Origin: Sphaerotilus hippei
GTDB taxonomy: Bacteria; Pseudomonadota; Gammaproteobacteria; Burkholderiales; Burkholderiaceae_C
DNA length: 64,000 nt
NCBI RefSeq assembly: GCF_003201595.1
Contig: NZ_QJJS01000018.1
Coordinates: 34,940 to 98,939 of the forward strand
Reading direction: 5' to 3'
A program made the position numbers and the translations under genes. Of this stretch, positions 52,257 through 60,395 are shown piece by piece (the stretch's first letter is position 1; every line of letters starts with the position of its first letter). Under the pieces are notes generated by a model. That model worked only from the letters and a program-made list of their open reading frames with translations, was not told the origin of the DNA and ran no database searches.

Positions 52257-52270
52257 AGGAAACGTTTCCT
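52257..52270. promoter_or_regulatory. 14-base palindrome with AAACGTTT core
   Basis: AGGAAACGTTTCCT is a perfect palindrome 80-93 bases upstream of the multi-PAS kinase gene. The AAACGTTT core resembles LacI/GalR/PurR-type operators. It lies just after the stem-loop that ends the flagellar operon, so the most likely target is the kinase gene. No LacI-family gene is in the window. Confidence 0.4.
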
Positions 52271-52349
52271 CACGTTTTTGCGTCACCCGTCGCGGCGTGG
52301 CGGTGCAGTCGCGCTCCTACACTGCGCACTCCTCCGATCGTGCGGCTCC

Positions 52350-55300
52350 ATGAGCGTCATCCCACCTGTCCTGCGACTTCCCCAGCCCCTGCTGGACGCC
52401 CTCGTCGAACCGGTGCTGGTGCTGGACGCGACCGGGGTGATCCAGTTCGCCAACCAGGCCGCACTGCGCCTGCTGACCTGCGAGCCGGGCTCGGTGCTGC
52501 GCGAGCTGGTGCCGGTGCTGGGCGGCGAGGTGGTCTCGTGGCTGCAGTCCTGCCTGCGCGGACGCGACCAGCCCGCACCGGTGGCCGCGCCGGGCCGGGT
52601 GCTGCCGCTGCTCAGTCCGATCGACCGCAGCCTCTGGGCCCTGATGCTGCCCACCGGCGCGCTGCAGCCGCCGCCCCAGCGGGTGGTCGCGCCGCCGCCG
52701 CCGCAGGTCAATCCCGTCGACGACCGGGCCCTGCGCGAACTGCACTCGATGCTCTGGGGTGCGCCCTTCCCGGCGCTGCTGCAGGACGAGTCCTTCCGCA
52801 TCATCGACGCCAACCAGGCCTTTGCCGACCTGGGGGGCTGGTCGCGCCAGGGCCTGGCGGGGCTGGACCTGATGGCGCTGCAGCCCGAGTCCGAACATGC
52901 GGCCACGCTGGCCGACCGCCGGCGCCTGCTGGCCGATCCGCAGCAGGCCGACGTGCCGGTGCTGATGGAGCAGCGCCTGGTCGATGCCCGCGGCCAGGTG
53001 CATTGGGTGCGGGCCGCGCGTTACCTGACGCTGACCTCCGACCGCCGCCGCCTGCTGCTGACGCTGATGCAGGAGACCACCGCCGAACACGCCGCGCGCG
53101 AGCAGGCCGAGCGTTATTCCCGCGAGCTCGACCAGTGGTTCGACCTCAGCCCGCTGGGCATGGTGCTGTTCGACGAGGCCGGGCTGGTGCTGCGCTCCAA
53201 CCATGCGTTCGAGCACCTGATCGGCCAGGCCGTGGTCGACCTGCGCGAGACCTCGCCCGAGGTGCGCACGCTGCTGCAGTGGCCGGTGCCCGACGGTGAC
53301 GAGCGCGGTGCGCCCGACGGCGCCGCCCACGGCTGGTTCAGCAGCGAGGGTCCGCTGCAGCAGGCCGATGGCTCGAACCGCTGGGTGCGCGCGCTGTGCC
53401 GGCGCATCGAGGTGCGGGGCGCGCAGCGGCGCTGCATGTGCATGCTCGAGGACCGCACCGCCGAGGAGGAACGTGACCTCGCCCAGCTGCAGCTGGGCGC
53501 GCTGGTCGACACCGCCGGGGTCGGCCTGGCGACCTACCGCGGCATGGCGCTGTCGGGCCGCACCGCGCTGAGCAACGGCCAGCAGGCGCCGCTGCAGGGG
53601 GTGCGGCGCGAGCTGGTGCTGGCCTCGTCGCTGCCCGAGTTCGAGCGCCTGCAGCGTGCGCTCAAGCAGGGCGACCGCTGCGAGGTGCGTTATGCCATCC
53701 AGCACCCCGAGCTCGGGCAGCGCTGGCTGGTCACGCGGGTCGAGCCCGGCCAGCTGGCCTCGGGCCGCCCGACCACCTCGGTGGTGACGCTCGACATCAC
53801 CGAGCAGCAGAGCGCCCAGGAGCGTGCCGAGCAGGTGCTGGCCGAGCTGTCGACCATCCTCGAGAGCTCGCCCGCGGGCATCGCCTCGATGCGCGGCTAC
53901 ACGCTGATGCACTGCAACCGCCGCTTCGAGCGCATGCTGCGCCTGCCCGCCGGCGCGGCGGTGGGCTCGGACATCCGTGCGCTGCTGGCCACCCAGGCCA
54001 CCGGCATGAACGCCCCCGACGCGCTCAACGACACGCTCGACCAGGGCGTGCTCTACGAGGCCGAGCTCGAGGTGCGCGGCGACGACGGCCAGCAGCACTG
54101 GTATGCGCTGTCGATCCGCCGCACCGCCCCGGGCGGCTCGGCGCCGCAGTCGATCGCGCTGCTGTCGGAGATCACCCGGCTGAAGGTGCAGCAGGCCCAG
54201 CTCGAGGCGCTGGCGCGCGAGCGCGAGCAGATGGCTCAGGTGCTGGGCCAGCAGGCCGACCGCAACCGGGCGGTGCTCGACTCGGTGCTGGTGGGCATCG
54301 TCACCGTCAACCAGCAGGGTGACATCACCTGGCTGAACCGCTCGGCGCGCCGCATGTTCGGCGGCGACCTGGGCGACTTCCTCGGCCAGCCGCTGGTGGC
54401 GGTGGCCAACGGCGACCAGACCCATCCTTTCCAGCACTGCCTCGACCTGTTCGAGGAGCTGCGCGACGGCGAGGCGGTCAAGTTCGAGTGCCGCCTGCAG
54501 GCCCGCGACAGCCGCACCTTCTGGGTGGTGGGCAATGCCGTGGCCACCGTGGGCGCCAGCGGCGCGCGCGAGCTGACCTATGCGCTGATGGACATCGAGC
54601 AGCGCCGCCAGGCCGAGGCGCGCATCGCCGAGGCGCGGGCCTCGCTGCAGCGCATCATCGAGGTCGCGCCGATGGCCATCACGCTCTACGACGCGCAGAG
54701 CCTGGCCGTGCTGCAGCTCAACCGGGTGGCCGCCGCGCTCAGCGGGGTCGGGGCCGACCAGGCCATCGGCCGCCTGCCCGAGCAGCTCTATTCGGCCGAC
54801 CAGGCCCAGCGCGTGCGTGCCGACCTGCAGGCCGTGCTGTCCGGGACCGAGGCGGTGACGCAGCGGGAGTACAGCTTCGAGTCGCCCGAGCTGGGGGGCG
54901 TGCAGGTGTGGGATGCCCGCTACCTGCCACTGTCGCGCGTGGCTGGCCAGGTCAGCCAGATCCTGATGGTCGCCTCCGACGTGACCGCCCAGCGGGCGGC
55001 CCAGCGGGCCGAGCTGCAGGCCGCGATCGCCCAGCGCGAGATGCTGGTGCAGGAAGTGCACCACCGCATCAAGAACAACCTCCAGGGGGTGGCCGGCCTG
55101 ATGCAGCAGGTCGCGGCGCGCCGGCCCGAGGTCCAGCCCATCATCGCCGAGGTGGTCGGCCAGGTGCAGGCCATCGCCCAGGTCTACGGGCTGCAGGTCG
55201 GCGCGATGGGGCCGCTGCGGGTGCGCAACGTGGTCGAGGCCATCGCCCAGTCGGTGCAGCGCACCTTCGGGCGTGGCATCGAGTTCGAGGTCGAGGGCCC

Positions 55301-55667
55301 GTCGCCCCAGCAGTGGGCGCTGCCCGAGGCCGAGTCCATCCCGATCGCGCTGACGCTCAACGAGCTGCTGACCAACGCGATCAAGCACAGCGACGCCGGC
55401 ACCACGATCGGCTGCCGCCTGGTCACCGAGGAGGGCGGCGTGCGCGTGGAGATCTCCAACCAGGGCCAGCTGTCGCCGGGTTTCCGCATCGATCATCGCC
55501 CGGCCGCGGTGTCCGGGCTCGGGCTGGTGCGCGCGCTGCTGCCGCGCCGCCACGCGAGCCTGGGCATCGAGCAGCTGGGCTCGCGCGTGATCGCGACGGT
55601 CACGCTGTCGATGCCGGTGGTGATCCGTTTGTTACACAATGCCGCAGCTGCACCCGGCGCAGCATGA
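52350..55667 (+). CDS. cytoplasmic multi-PAS sensor histidine kinase (HisKA_2)
   Basis: The 1105-residue product has no convincing membrane segment. About six or seven PAS-type modules follow each other (first near 20-100, VLDATGVIQFANQAALRLL; another near 140-240, FRIIDANQAFADLGGWSRQGLAG; later NRAVLDSVLVGIVTVNQQGDITWLNRSARRMFGG and LQRIIEVAPMAITLYDAQSLAVLQLNR). The C-terminal part is a HisKA_2 module with EVHHRIKNNLQGVAGLM (phosphoacceptor H905) and an ATPase domain (LTLNELLTNAIKHSDAG, GLGLVRALL). HisKA_2 kinases often partner ANTAR response regulators, and the next gene, overlapping by 29 bases, encodes one. The start MSVIPPVLRLP was selected; the frame opens upstream without homology. Confidence 0.9.
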   Translation: MSVIPPVLRLPQPLLDALVEPVLVLDATGVIQFANQAALRLLTCEPGSVLRELVPVLGGEVVSWLQSCLRGRDQPAPVAAPGRVLPLLSPIDRSLWALMLPTGALQPPPQRVVAPPPPQVNPVDDRALRELHSMLWGAPFPALLQDESFRIIDANQAFADLGGWSRQGLAGLDLMALQPESEHAATLADRRRLLADPQQADVPVLMEQRLVDARGQVHWVRAARYLTLTSDRRRLLLTLMQETTAEHAAREQAERYSRELDQWFDLSPLGMVLFDEAGLVLRSNHAFEHLIGQAVVDLRETSPEVRTLLQWPVPDGDERGAPDGAAHGWFSSEGPLQQADGSNRWVRALCRRIEVRGAQRRCMCMLEDRTAEEERDLAQLQLGALVDTAGVGLATYRGMALSGRTALSNGQQAPLQGVRRELVLASSLPEFERLQRALKQGDRCEVRYAIQHPELGQRWLVTRVEPGQLASGRPTTSVVTLDITEQQSAQERAEQVLAELSTILESSPAGIASMRGYTLMHCNRRFERMLRLPAGAAVGSDIRALLATQATGMNAPDALNDTLDQGVLYEAELEVRGDDGQQHWYALSIRRTAPGGSAPQSIALLSEITRLKVQQAQLEALAREREQMAQVLGQQADRNRAVLDSVLVGIVTVNQQGDITWLNRSARRMFGGDLGDFLGQPLVAVANGDQTHPFQHCLDLFEELRDGEAVKFECRLQARDSRTFWVVGNAVATVGASGARELTYALMDIEQRRQAEARIAEARASLQRIIEVAPMAITLYDAQSLAVLQLNRVAAALSGVGADQAIGRLPEQLYSADQAQRVRADLQAVLSGTEAVTQREYSFESPELGGVQVWDARYLPLSRVAGQVSQILMVASDVTAQRAAQRAELQAAIAQREMLVQEVHHRIKNNLQGVAGLMQQVAARRPEVQPIIAEVVGQVQAIAQVYGLQVGAMGPLRVRNVVEAIAQSVQRTFGRGIEFEVEGPSPQQWALPEAESIPIALTLNELLTNAIKHSDAGTTIGCRLVTEEGGVRVEISNQGQLSPGFRIDHRPAAVSGLGLVRALLPRRHASLGIEQLGSRVIATVTLSMPVVIRLLHNAAAAPGAA

Positions 55668-56349
55668 CCCAACCGTGACCCTCGACGTGGCCCTCCATTC
55701 CTCTTCTTCCCCCGCATCCGCACCTGCCTGCCAGGGTCGTATCCTGGTCGTGGACGATGACCGCCTGGTGCTGGCCACGGTGGTGCACGGCCTGGCCCAG
55801 GCCGGCTTCGAGATCTACGACGCCGACAACGGCGACGACGCGATCCTGCTGGCCCGCCAGCACCGCCCGGATCTGGCGCTGCTGGACATCCGCATGGACG
55901 GCATGAGCGGCTTCGACGTCGCCGCCTACCTGCGCGACCACCTGCAGATCCCGTTCATGTTCCTGTCGGCGTTCTCCGACGAGGCCACCGTGGCGCAGAT
56001 CCGCGCGCTTGGCGCGCTGGCCTACCTGGTCAAGCCGCTGGACGTCGGGCAGATCGTGCCGGCGGTGGCCGCGGCGTTCGCCCAGGTGCGCGAGCGCCAG
56101 CCGGCCCGCACGGGCACGCCGGCGGCGGTCGCGGAGCCGGCGCCTGCCGTGGTGGCCGAGGCGGTCGATCCGCTGAAGCAGGTCGTGCCGCTGGCCGTGG
56201 GCGTGCTGATGCACCGCTACTCGCTGGCCCGTGGCCCGGCGCTGGAGCGCCTGCGCCGCCTGGCCCAGCAGGAGGGCCGCCCGCTCGAGGAGACCTGCCG
56301 CGCCATGGTCGGGGCGATCGAGCAGCTGGCGCTGCCCGGCGGGCTGTGA
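55639..56349 (+). CDS. ANTAR-domain response regulator
   Basis: The product (236 residues) has a receiver domain (RILVVDDDRLVLATVVHGLAQAGFEIYDADNGDDAI, LALLDIRMDGMSGFD) with phosphoacceptor D83 and the conserved K132 in YLVKPLD, and a C-terminal ANTAR domain (about 170-228, PLKQVVPLAVGVLMHRYSLARGPALERLRRLAQQEGRPLEETCRAMV). ANTAR proteins bind paired hexaloop hairpins in nascent RNA and prevent termination. With the HisKA_2 kinase it forms an EutW/EutV-like pair. The ATG at 55639 overlaps the kinase by 29 bases; a GTG at 55675 just after the kinase stop is an alternative start, and neither has a strong ribosome site. Confidence 0.87.
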   Translation: MPQLHPAQHDPTVTLDVALHSSSSPASAPACQGRILVVDDDRLVLATVVHGLAQAGFEIYDADNGDDAILLARQHRPDLALLDIRMDGMSGFDVAAYLRDHLQIPFMFLSAFSDEATVAQIRALGALAYLVKPLDVGQIVPAVAAAFAQVRERQPARTGTPAAVAEPAPAVVAEAVDPLKQVVPLAVGVLMHRYSLARGPALERLRRLAQQEGRPLEETCRAMVGAIEQLALPGGL

Positions 56350-56361
56350 GCGGGGCCGGCC

Positions 56362-57723
56362 TCAGCCGGCGCCGAGCGTGAAGTAGAAGGTGGCCCCGGC
56401 GTTGACCGCCGCTTCGGCCCAGACCTGACCGCCGTGGCGGCGCACGATGCGCTGCACCGAGGCCAGCCCCACGCCCGTGCCAGAGAACTCGCTGGCGCTG
56501 TGCAGGCGCTGGAAGGCACCGAAGAGGCGCTCCGCGTAGCGCATGTCGAAGCCCGCGCCGTTGTCGCGCACGAAATACACCGGCACCCCGTCGCGCTCCA
56601 TCACGCCGAACTCGATGCGCGCCAGCTCGCGCCGCGCGCTGTACTTCCACGCGTTGACCAGCAGGTTCTCCATCAGGCAGTGCAGCAGCGTCGGATCCCC
56701 CTGGACCCGCACGTCCGGCGCGATGCGGGTCTCGACCGCCCGGGTGGGCGAGGGCAGGCGCAGCTCGTCGAGCACCTGGCGGGCGATGTCCGACAGCACC
56801 ACCGGCTGGCGCCGGAACGGCTGGGTCGACAGCTGCGACAGCGCCAGCAGCGCGTCGATCATGCTGTTCATGCGCGCGGCCGCGCCCAGGATGCGCTCCA
56901 GGTGGTCGTTGCCGACCCGATCGAGCAGGTGGCCGTAGTCCTCGCGCACGATGCGGGTGAAACCCTCGACCACCCGGATCGGGGCCCGCAGGTCGTGCGA
57001 GACGGCGTAGGCCATGGCCTCGCGGTCATCGGCGGTCGCCCGCAGCGCGCCGTCGTCCTGGCTGCTCTCCGGCTGCAGCCACAGGATGCGCCAGTCGTCG
57101 TTCCAGGGCAGCCAGATGCCGCGGTCCTCGGCCTGCCGGGGCAGCGCGGTGCGCAGCTCGCCCAGGCGCGCCGGCAGCGCGGGGGCCTGGGCACGCGCCA
57201 GCAGCTCGAGCGCGCTGCGGCTGGCCTCGACGATCAGCAGGCCTTCCGGCGCCTCGCGGGCCACCAGGGCACAGCCCGGCAGCGCGTTCACCAGCGCCAT
57301 CGGCGGCGGGGTGTCGTGCCGCTGCGGCACCGCTGCGGCCGGGGCGGGCGTCGCTTCGGCGTCGCTCGAGGCCTCGAGGGCCTCGGGCAGCGCCGCCGGC
57401 TGGGTCTCGGCCCAGGCCTGAAAGATCTCGATCGTCGACCGCCCTCCGGGCACGCCCTGCTGGCGCCGGCCGACCAGCAGGGCCGCGCAGGCGATGCTCA
57501 TCACCAGCGAGCTGGCCGAGATGGCCCACCAGGCGGCATCGGGCAGGCGCAGCAGCGGCGCCAGCACCACGGCGCCGCACAACAGCCCGACCAGCCCCGC
57601 GGCCAGTCCGATCGTCAGGAACAGCGGCGTGGCGCGCCGGCCGGCTGCCGTCGACGCGGGCTCGCCGACCTGCCTCGTGGGAAGGGGGCGAGGCAAGCTC
57701 GGGGACACGGGGCCTGAGGACAT
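56362..57723 (-). CDS. membrane-bound sensor histidine kinase
   Basis: The 453-residue product has two membrane segments near residues 33-57 and 65-86, a linker with a PAS-like part (about 138-220, MALVNALPGCALVAREAPEGLLIVEASRSALELLARA) and a HisKA domain with AMAYAVSHDLRAPIRVVEGFTRIV (H243). The ATPase domain has the N box CLMENLLVNAWKYS, the G1 box DNGAGFDMRYAERLF, and the GTGVGLASVQRIVRRHGGQVWAEA motif. No response regulator is next to it except the convergent ANTAR protein, twelve bases away, whose own kinase is upstream, so its partner is unknown. The start was taken at MSSGPVSPSLP. Confidence 0.88.
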   Translation of the reverse strand: MSSGPVSPSLPRPLPTRQVGEPASTAAGRRATPLFLTIGLAAGLVGLLCGAVVLAPLLRLPDAAWWAISASSLVMSIACAALLVGRRQQGVPGGRSTIEIFQAWAETQPAALPEALEASSDAEATPAPAAAVPQRHDTPPPMALVNALPGCALVAREAPEGLLIVEASRSALELLARAQAPALPARLGELRTALPRQAEDRGIWLPWNDDWRILWLQPESSQDDGALRATADDREAMAYAVSHDLRAPIRVVEGFTRIVREDYGHLLDRVGNDHLERILGAAARMNSMIDALLALSQLSTQPFRRQPVVLSDIARQVLDELRLPSPTRAVETRIAPDVRVQGDPTLLHCLMENLLVNAWKYSARRELARIEFGVMERDGVPVYFVRDNGAGFDMRYAERLFGAFQRLHSASEFSGTGVGLASVQRIVRRHGGQVWAEAAVNAGATFYFTLGAG

Positions 57724-58097
57724 GGCGCCGATTGTAGGGATCGCATCCCTCGATCCGAGGGGGCGCGTGGAGGTCCGTCGAGCCGGCGGCGCCAGGCCGG
57801 GCAAATTGCGCGACTTCGTCGACCCCCGGGGTGCCGAATCCGGCACGGGGGCGGCGCCTGAGGTCCGTGTGCAACACCCTGCGGGCCGGGATCGGCGGCG
57901 GCGGGGCCGGTCCGGCGTGACGGAGTGGACAGGGTGTTCCCGGCCGCGGCCGACCCCCGTCGACGGGCCCGGATCGGCCCGGGCCCCGGGGCAGAATGCC
58001 GGACCGTGTATCGATCCGCGCTGCCGCCACCCCCTGCCCGCCCACCGCTTGCGGCCTGCCGCTTGGTGACGTTCCCCCGATCGTGGCCAGGGTGCGC
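57724..58097. other. divergent intergenic region with clustered palindromes
   Basis: This 374-base gap separates two divergent signalling genes. It holds three small perfect dyads: AGGGAT-CGC-ATCCCT (57736-57750), CCCTCG-ATC-CGAGGG (57747-57761) and GTGCCG-AATC-CGGCAC (57831-57846). The first two lie just upstream of the kinase start and would fall in its 5' leader. The remainder is very GC-rich with no gene; a frame open on the plus strand from 57996 merely lengthens the downstream gene. Confidence 0.45.
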
Positions 58098-60263
58098 ATG
58101 AGCATCGTCCCGGCCTCCACCCCCGACACGCCGGCGCGCCGGCTGCTCGTGCTCGACGCCGACGAGCGCTCGCGGGCGGCGATCGCGTCCGGCCTGCGCC
58201 AGCGTGGCTTCGAGGTCGGCGAGCTCGCCGGCGTCGACGCGCTGCGCTCCATGCTTCCCGTCGAGCGCCCTGCCGATCTGATCGTGCTGGTCGAGTCGGC
58301 CGCCGGCCCGTCCGCCGAGGCGGGCTGCCGGCAGCTGCGCCTCGGGGCCGCCTCGCGCAGCGTGCCGATCCTGGTGCTGATGGAGCGGCAGGACGAAGCG
58401 GCCATCGAGGCCGTGCAGCAGGCCGGTGCGTCCGATTTCCTGTCGTGCTCGAGTCCGCCCAGCGCCTTGCTCGGGCGCATCCGCCAGCTGCTGCGCAACG
58501 CCCGCACCCACCTCGAGCTCGAGCGCAGCCGCGTGCGCCTGGCCCATGCCCAGGACCTGGCCCGCATGGGCAGCTTCGACTGGCGCGTCGGCCCGCCCGG
58601 CCTGCGCCTGGAGCCCGAGGCGCTGCGGGTGCTGGGCCATGCGGTGCCGGTGCAGGCCAGCGCCCGGCAGCTGCTGCGCCTGCTCGGCCTGCCCGAGCGC
58701 CAGCGGCTGCTGCGGCTGGTGCGTGACGTGATCCACCATGCGACCGTGCTGGATGCGGACGCCTGCGTGCAGCTGCCCGACGGCCGCGAGCGGGTGCTGC
58801 ACATCGAGGCCGAGCCGGAGTTCGACGTGCAGGGTGGCCTGTGTGCCTACACCGGGGTCATCCAGGACGTGACCGACCGGCGCCTGATCGAGGACCGGGT
58901 GCTGCAGCTGGCCAACTTCGACGCGCTCACCGGCCTGCCCAACCGGCGCCAGCTGCTGTGGCGTGCCGAGCGGGCGCTGGACGAGGCGCGCCGCAGCGGC
59001 CACCAGTGCGCGCTGCTGCTGATCGACCTGGACCGCTTCAAGGTCATCAACGACACGCTGGGTCACCGCGCCGGTGACGACGTGCTGGTCGTGCTCGGCC
59101 AGCGGCTGCGCGCCTGCGTCGCCCACAGCGACCTGGTGCTCGAGGGCCGCGTCGACACGACCCCGATGGGCTCGCACGAGCTGCTCGAGTCGGTCGGCCG
59201 CCTGGGCGGCGACGAGTTCGTGGCCCTGCTGCCCGAGGTCGGCGGCGAGGACGAGGCCGCCGGCATCGCCGCCCGCATGCTCGAGGCGCTGCGCGAGCCG
59301 GTCGACCTCGAGGGTTCGGACTACTTCGTCACCGCCAGCGTCGGCGTGGCCGTCTACCCGCGCGACGGCACGTCCGTGCTCGAGCTGCTGCGCAGCGCCG
59401 ACCTCGCCATGTACGCGGCCAAGGCGGCCGGGCGCAACGCGACGCAGGCCTTCCGGCCCCACCTGGCCACCCGCGGCCGCGACCGGCTGGTGCTGGAGAC
59501 CGCGCTGCACCGCGCGATCGAGCGCGGCGGCCTGACGCTGCACTACCAGCCCAAGGTCGACGTCTCCGACCAGCGTGTGGTCGGGGTCGAGGCCCTGATG
59601 CGCTGGCAGCGCGACGGCCAGCTGCTGCAGCCGGCCGACTTCATGGCGGTGGCCGAGGAGACCGGCCTGATCGTGCCGATGGGCGAATGGGCGATCGACG
59701 AGGCGGCCCGCCAGGTGCGCCAATGGCGCGACAGCGCCGGCATCGACCTGACGGTGGCCGTCAACCTGCCCAGCGTCGCCTTCGAGCGCTGCGATCTGGT
59801 CGAGCAGATCCGCGCGGCCGCGGGCCGCCACGGCGTGCCGATGCGCTGCCTGCAGCTCGAGATCACCGAGACCGGCCTGATGAAGGACCTGCAGGACGTC
59901 ATGCCCGCCCTGCAGCGGCTGACGCGCAACGGCGTCGAGATCTCGATCGACGACTTCGGCACCGGCTACTCCTCGCTCGCCTACCTGACCCAGCTGCCGA
60001 TCAGCGAGCTGAAGATCGATCGCTCCTTCGTCCGTGACCTGGGCGTCACCGAGCAGAGCGCGGCGGTGGTGAACGCCATCGTGGCGCTGGCCCGCTCGCT
60101 GGGCCTGCGCGTGATCGCCGAAGGGGTCGAGACCGAGCGCCAGCGCGACGTGCTGCTGCGCCTGGGCTGCAGGACGATGCAGGGTTTCCTGTTCGCCGGG
60201 GCGCTGTCGGCCGCCGACCTCACGCCGTGGCTGCGGGCCCGCTCGCCGCGTGAGCGCGCCTGA
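58098..60263 (+). CDS. pseudo-receiver GGDEF-EAL dual-domain cyclic di-GMP protein
   Basis: The 721-residue product has an N-terminal receiver-like domain (about 13-135, RLLVLDADERSRAAIASGLRQRGFEVGE) whose phosphoacceptor aspartate position (LIVLVESAA) and conserved lysine position (FLSCSSPPSAL) are both changed, then a PAS-like part, a GGDEF domain with intact GGDEF at 370-374 but no RxxD inhibitory site before it, and an EAL domain (EAL 498-500 in GVEALMRW, DDFGTGYSSLAYL with D618 and D619). Both catalytic motifs look complete, so synthesis and hydrolysis of c-di-GMP are both possible. The start MSIVPASTPD at 58098 was chosen. Confidence 0.9.
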   Translation: MSIVPASTPDTPARRLLVLDADERSRAAIASGLRQRGFEVGELAGVDALRSMLPVERPADLIVLVESAAGPSAEAGCRQLRLGAASRSVPILVLMERQDEAAIEAVQQAGASDFLSCSSPPSALLGRIRQLLRNARTHLELERSRVRLAHAQDLARMGSFDWRVGPPGLRLEPEALRVLGHAVPVQASARQLLRLLGLPERQRLLRLVRDVIHHATVLDADACVQLPDGRERVLHIEAEPEFDVQGGLCAYTGVIQDVTDRRLIEDRVLQLANFDALTGLPNRRQLLWRAERALDEARRSGHQCALLLIDLDRFKVINDTLGHRAGDDVLVVLGQRLRACVAHSDLVLEGRVDTTPMGSHELLESVGRLGGDEFVALLPEVGGEDEAAGIAARMLEALREPVDLEGSDYFVTASVGVAVYPRDGTSVLELLRSADLAMYAAKAAGRNATQAFRPHLATRGRDRLVLETALHRAIERGGLTLHYQPKVDVSDQRVVGVEALMRWQRDGQLLQPADFMAVAEETGLIVPMGEWAIDEAARQVRQWRDSAGIDLTVAVNLPSVAFERCDLVEQIRAAAGRHGVPMRCLQLEITETGLMKDLQDVMPALQRLTRNGVEISIDDFGTGYSSLAYLTQLPISELKIDRSFVRDLGVTEQSAAVVNAIVALARSLGLRVIAEGVETERQRDVLLRLGCRTMQGFLFAGALSAADLTPWLRARSPRERA

Positions 60264-60283
60264 CGCGCCGGGCGTCCGGCGCG
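60264..60283 (+). terminator. GC-rich hairpin after the GGDEF-EAL gene
   Basis: CGCGCCGG, loop GCGT, CCGGCGCG forms a perfect eight-base stem directly after the stop at 60261-60263. There is no T run, but the position fits a termination or stability structure. Confidence 0.4.
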
Positions 60284-60395
60284 GCCCTGCGTCGGCCCGT
60301 CCAGCGCACGGTTAGGCGGGGGAGAAGGGCGGTTTTCCAGCCTTCGTCGCGGGCCGGCCTCTGTCATCCTGCGGGCAACTTCACGAGTGCCGGAT

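Noticed and set aside
52317..55553. Minus-strand open frame of over 1000 codons opposite the multi-PAS kinase
   Set aside because: It is a shadow of the kinase frame with the same composition bias.
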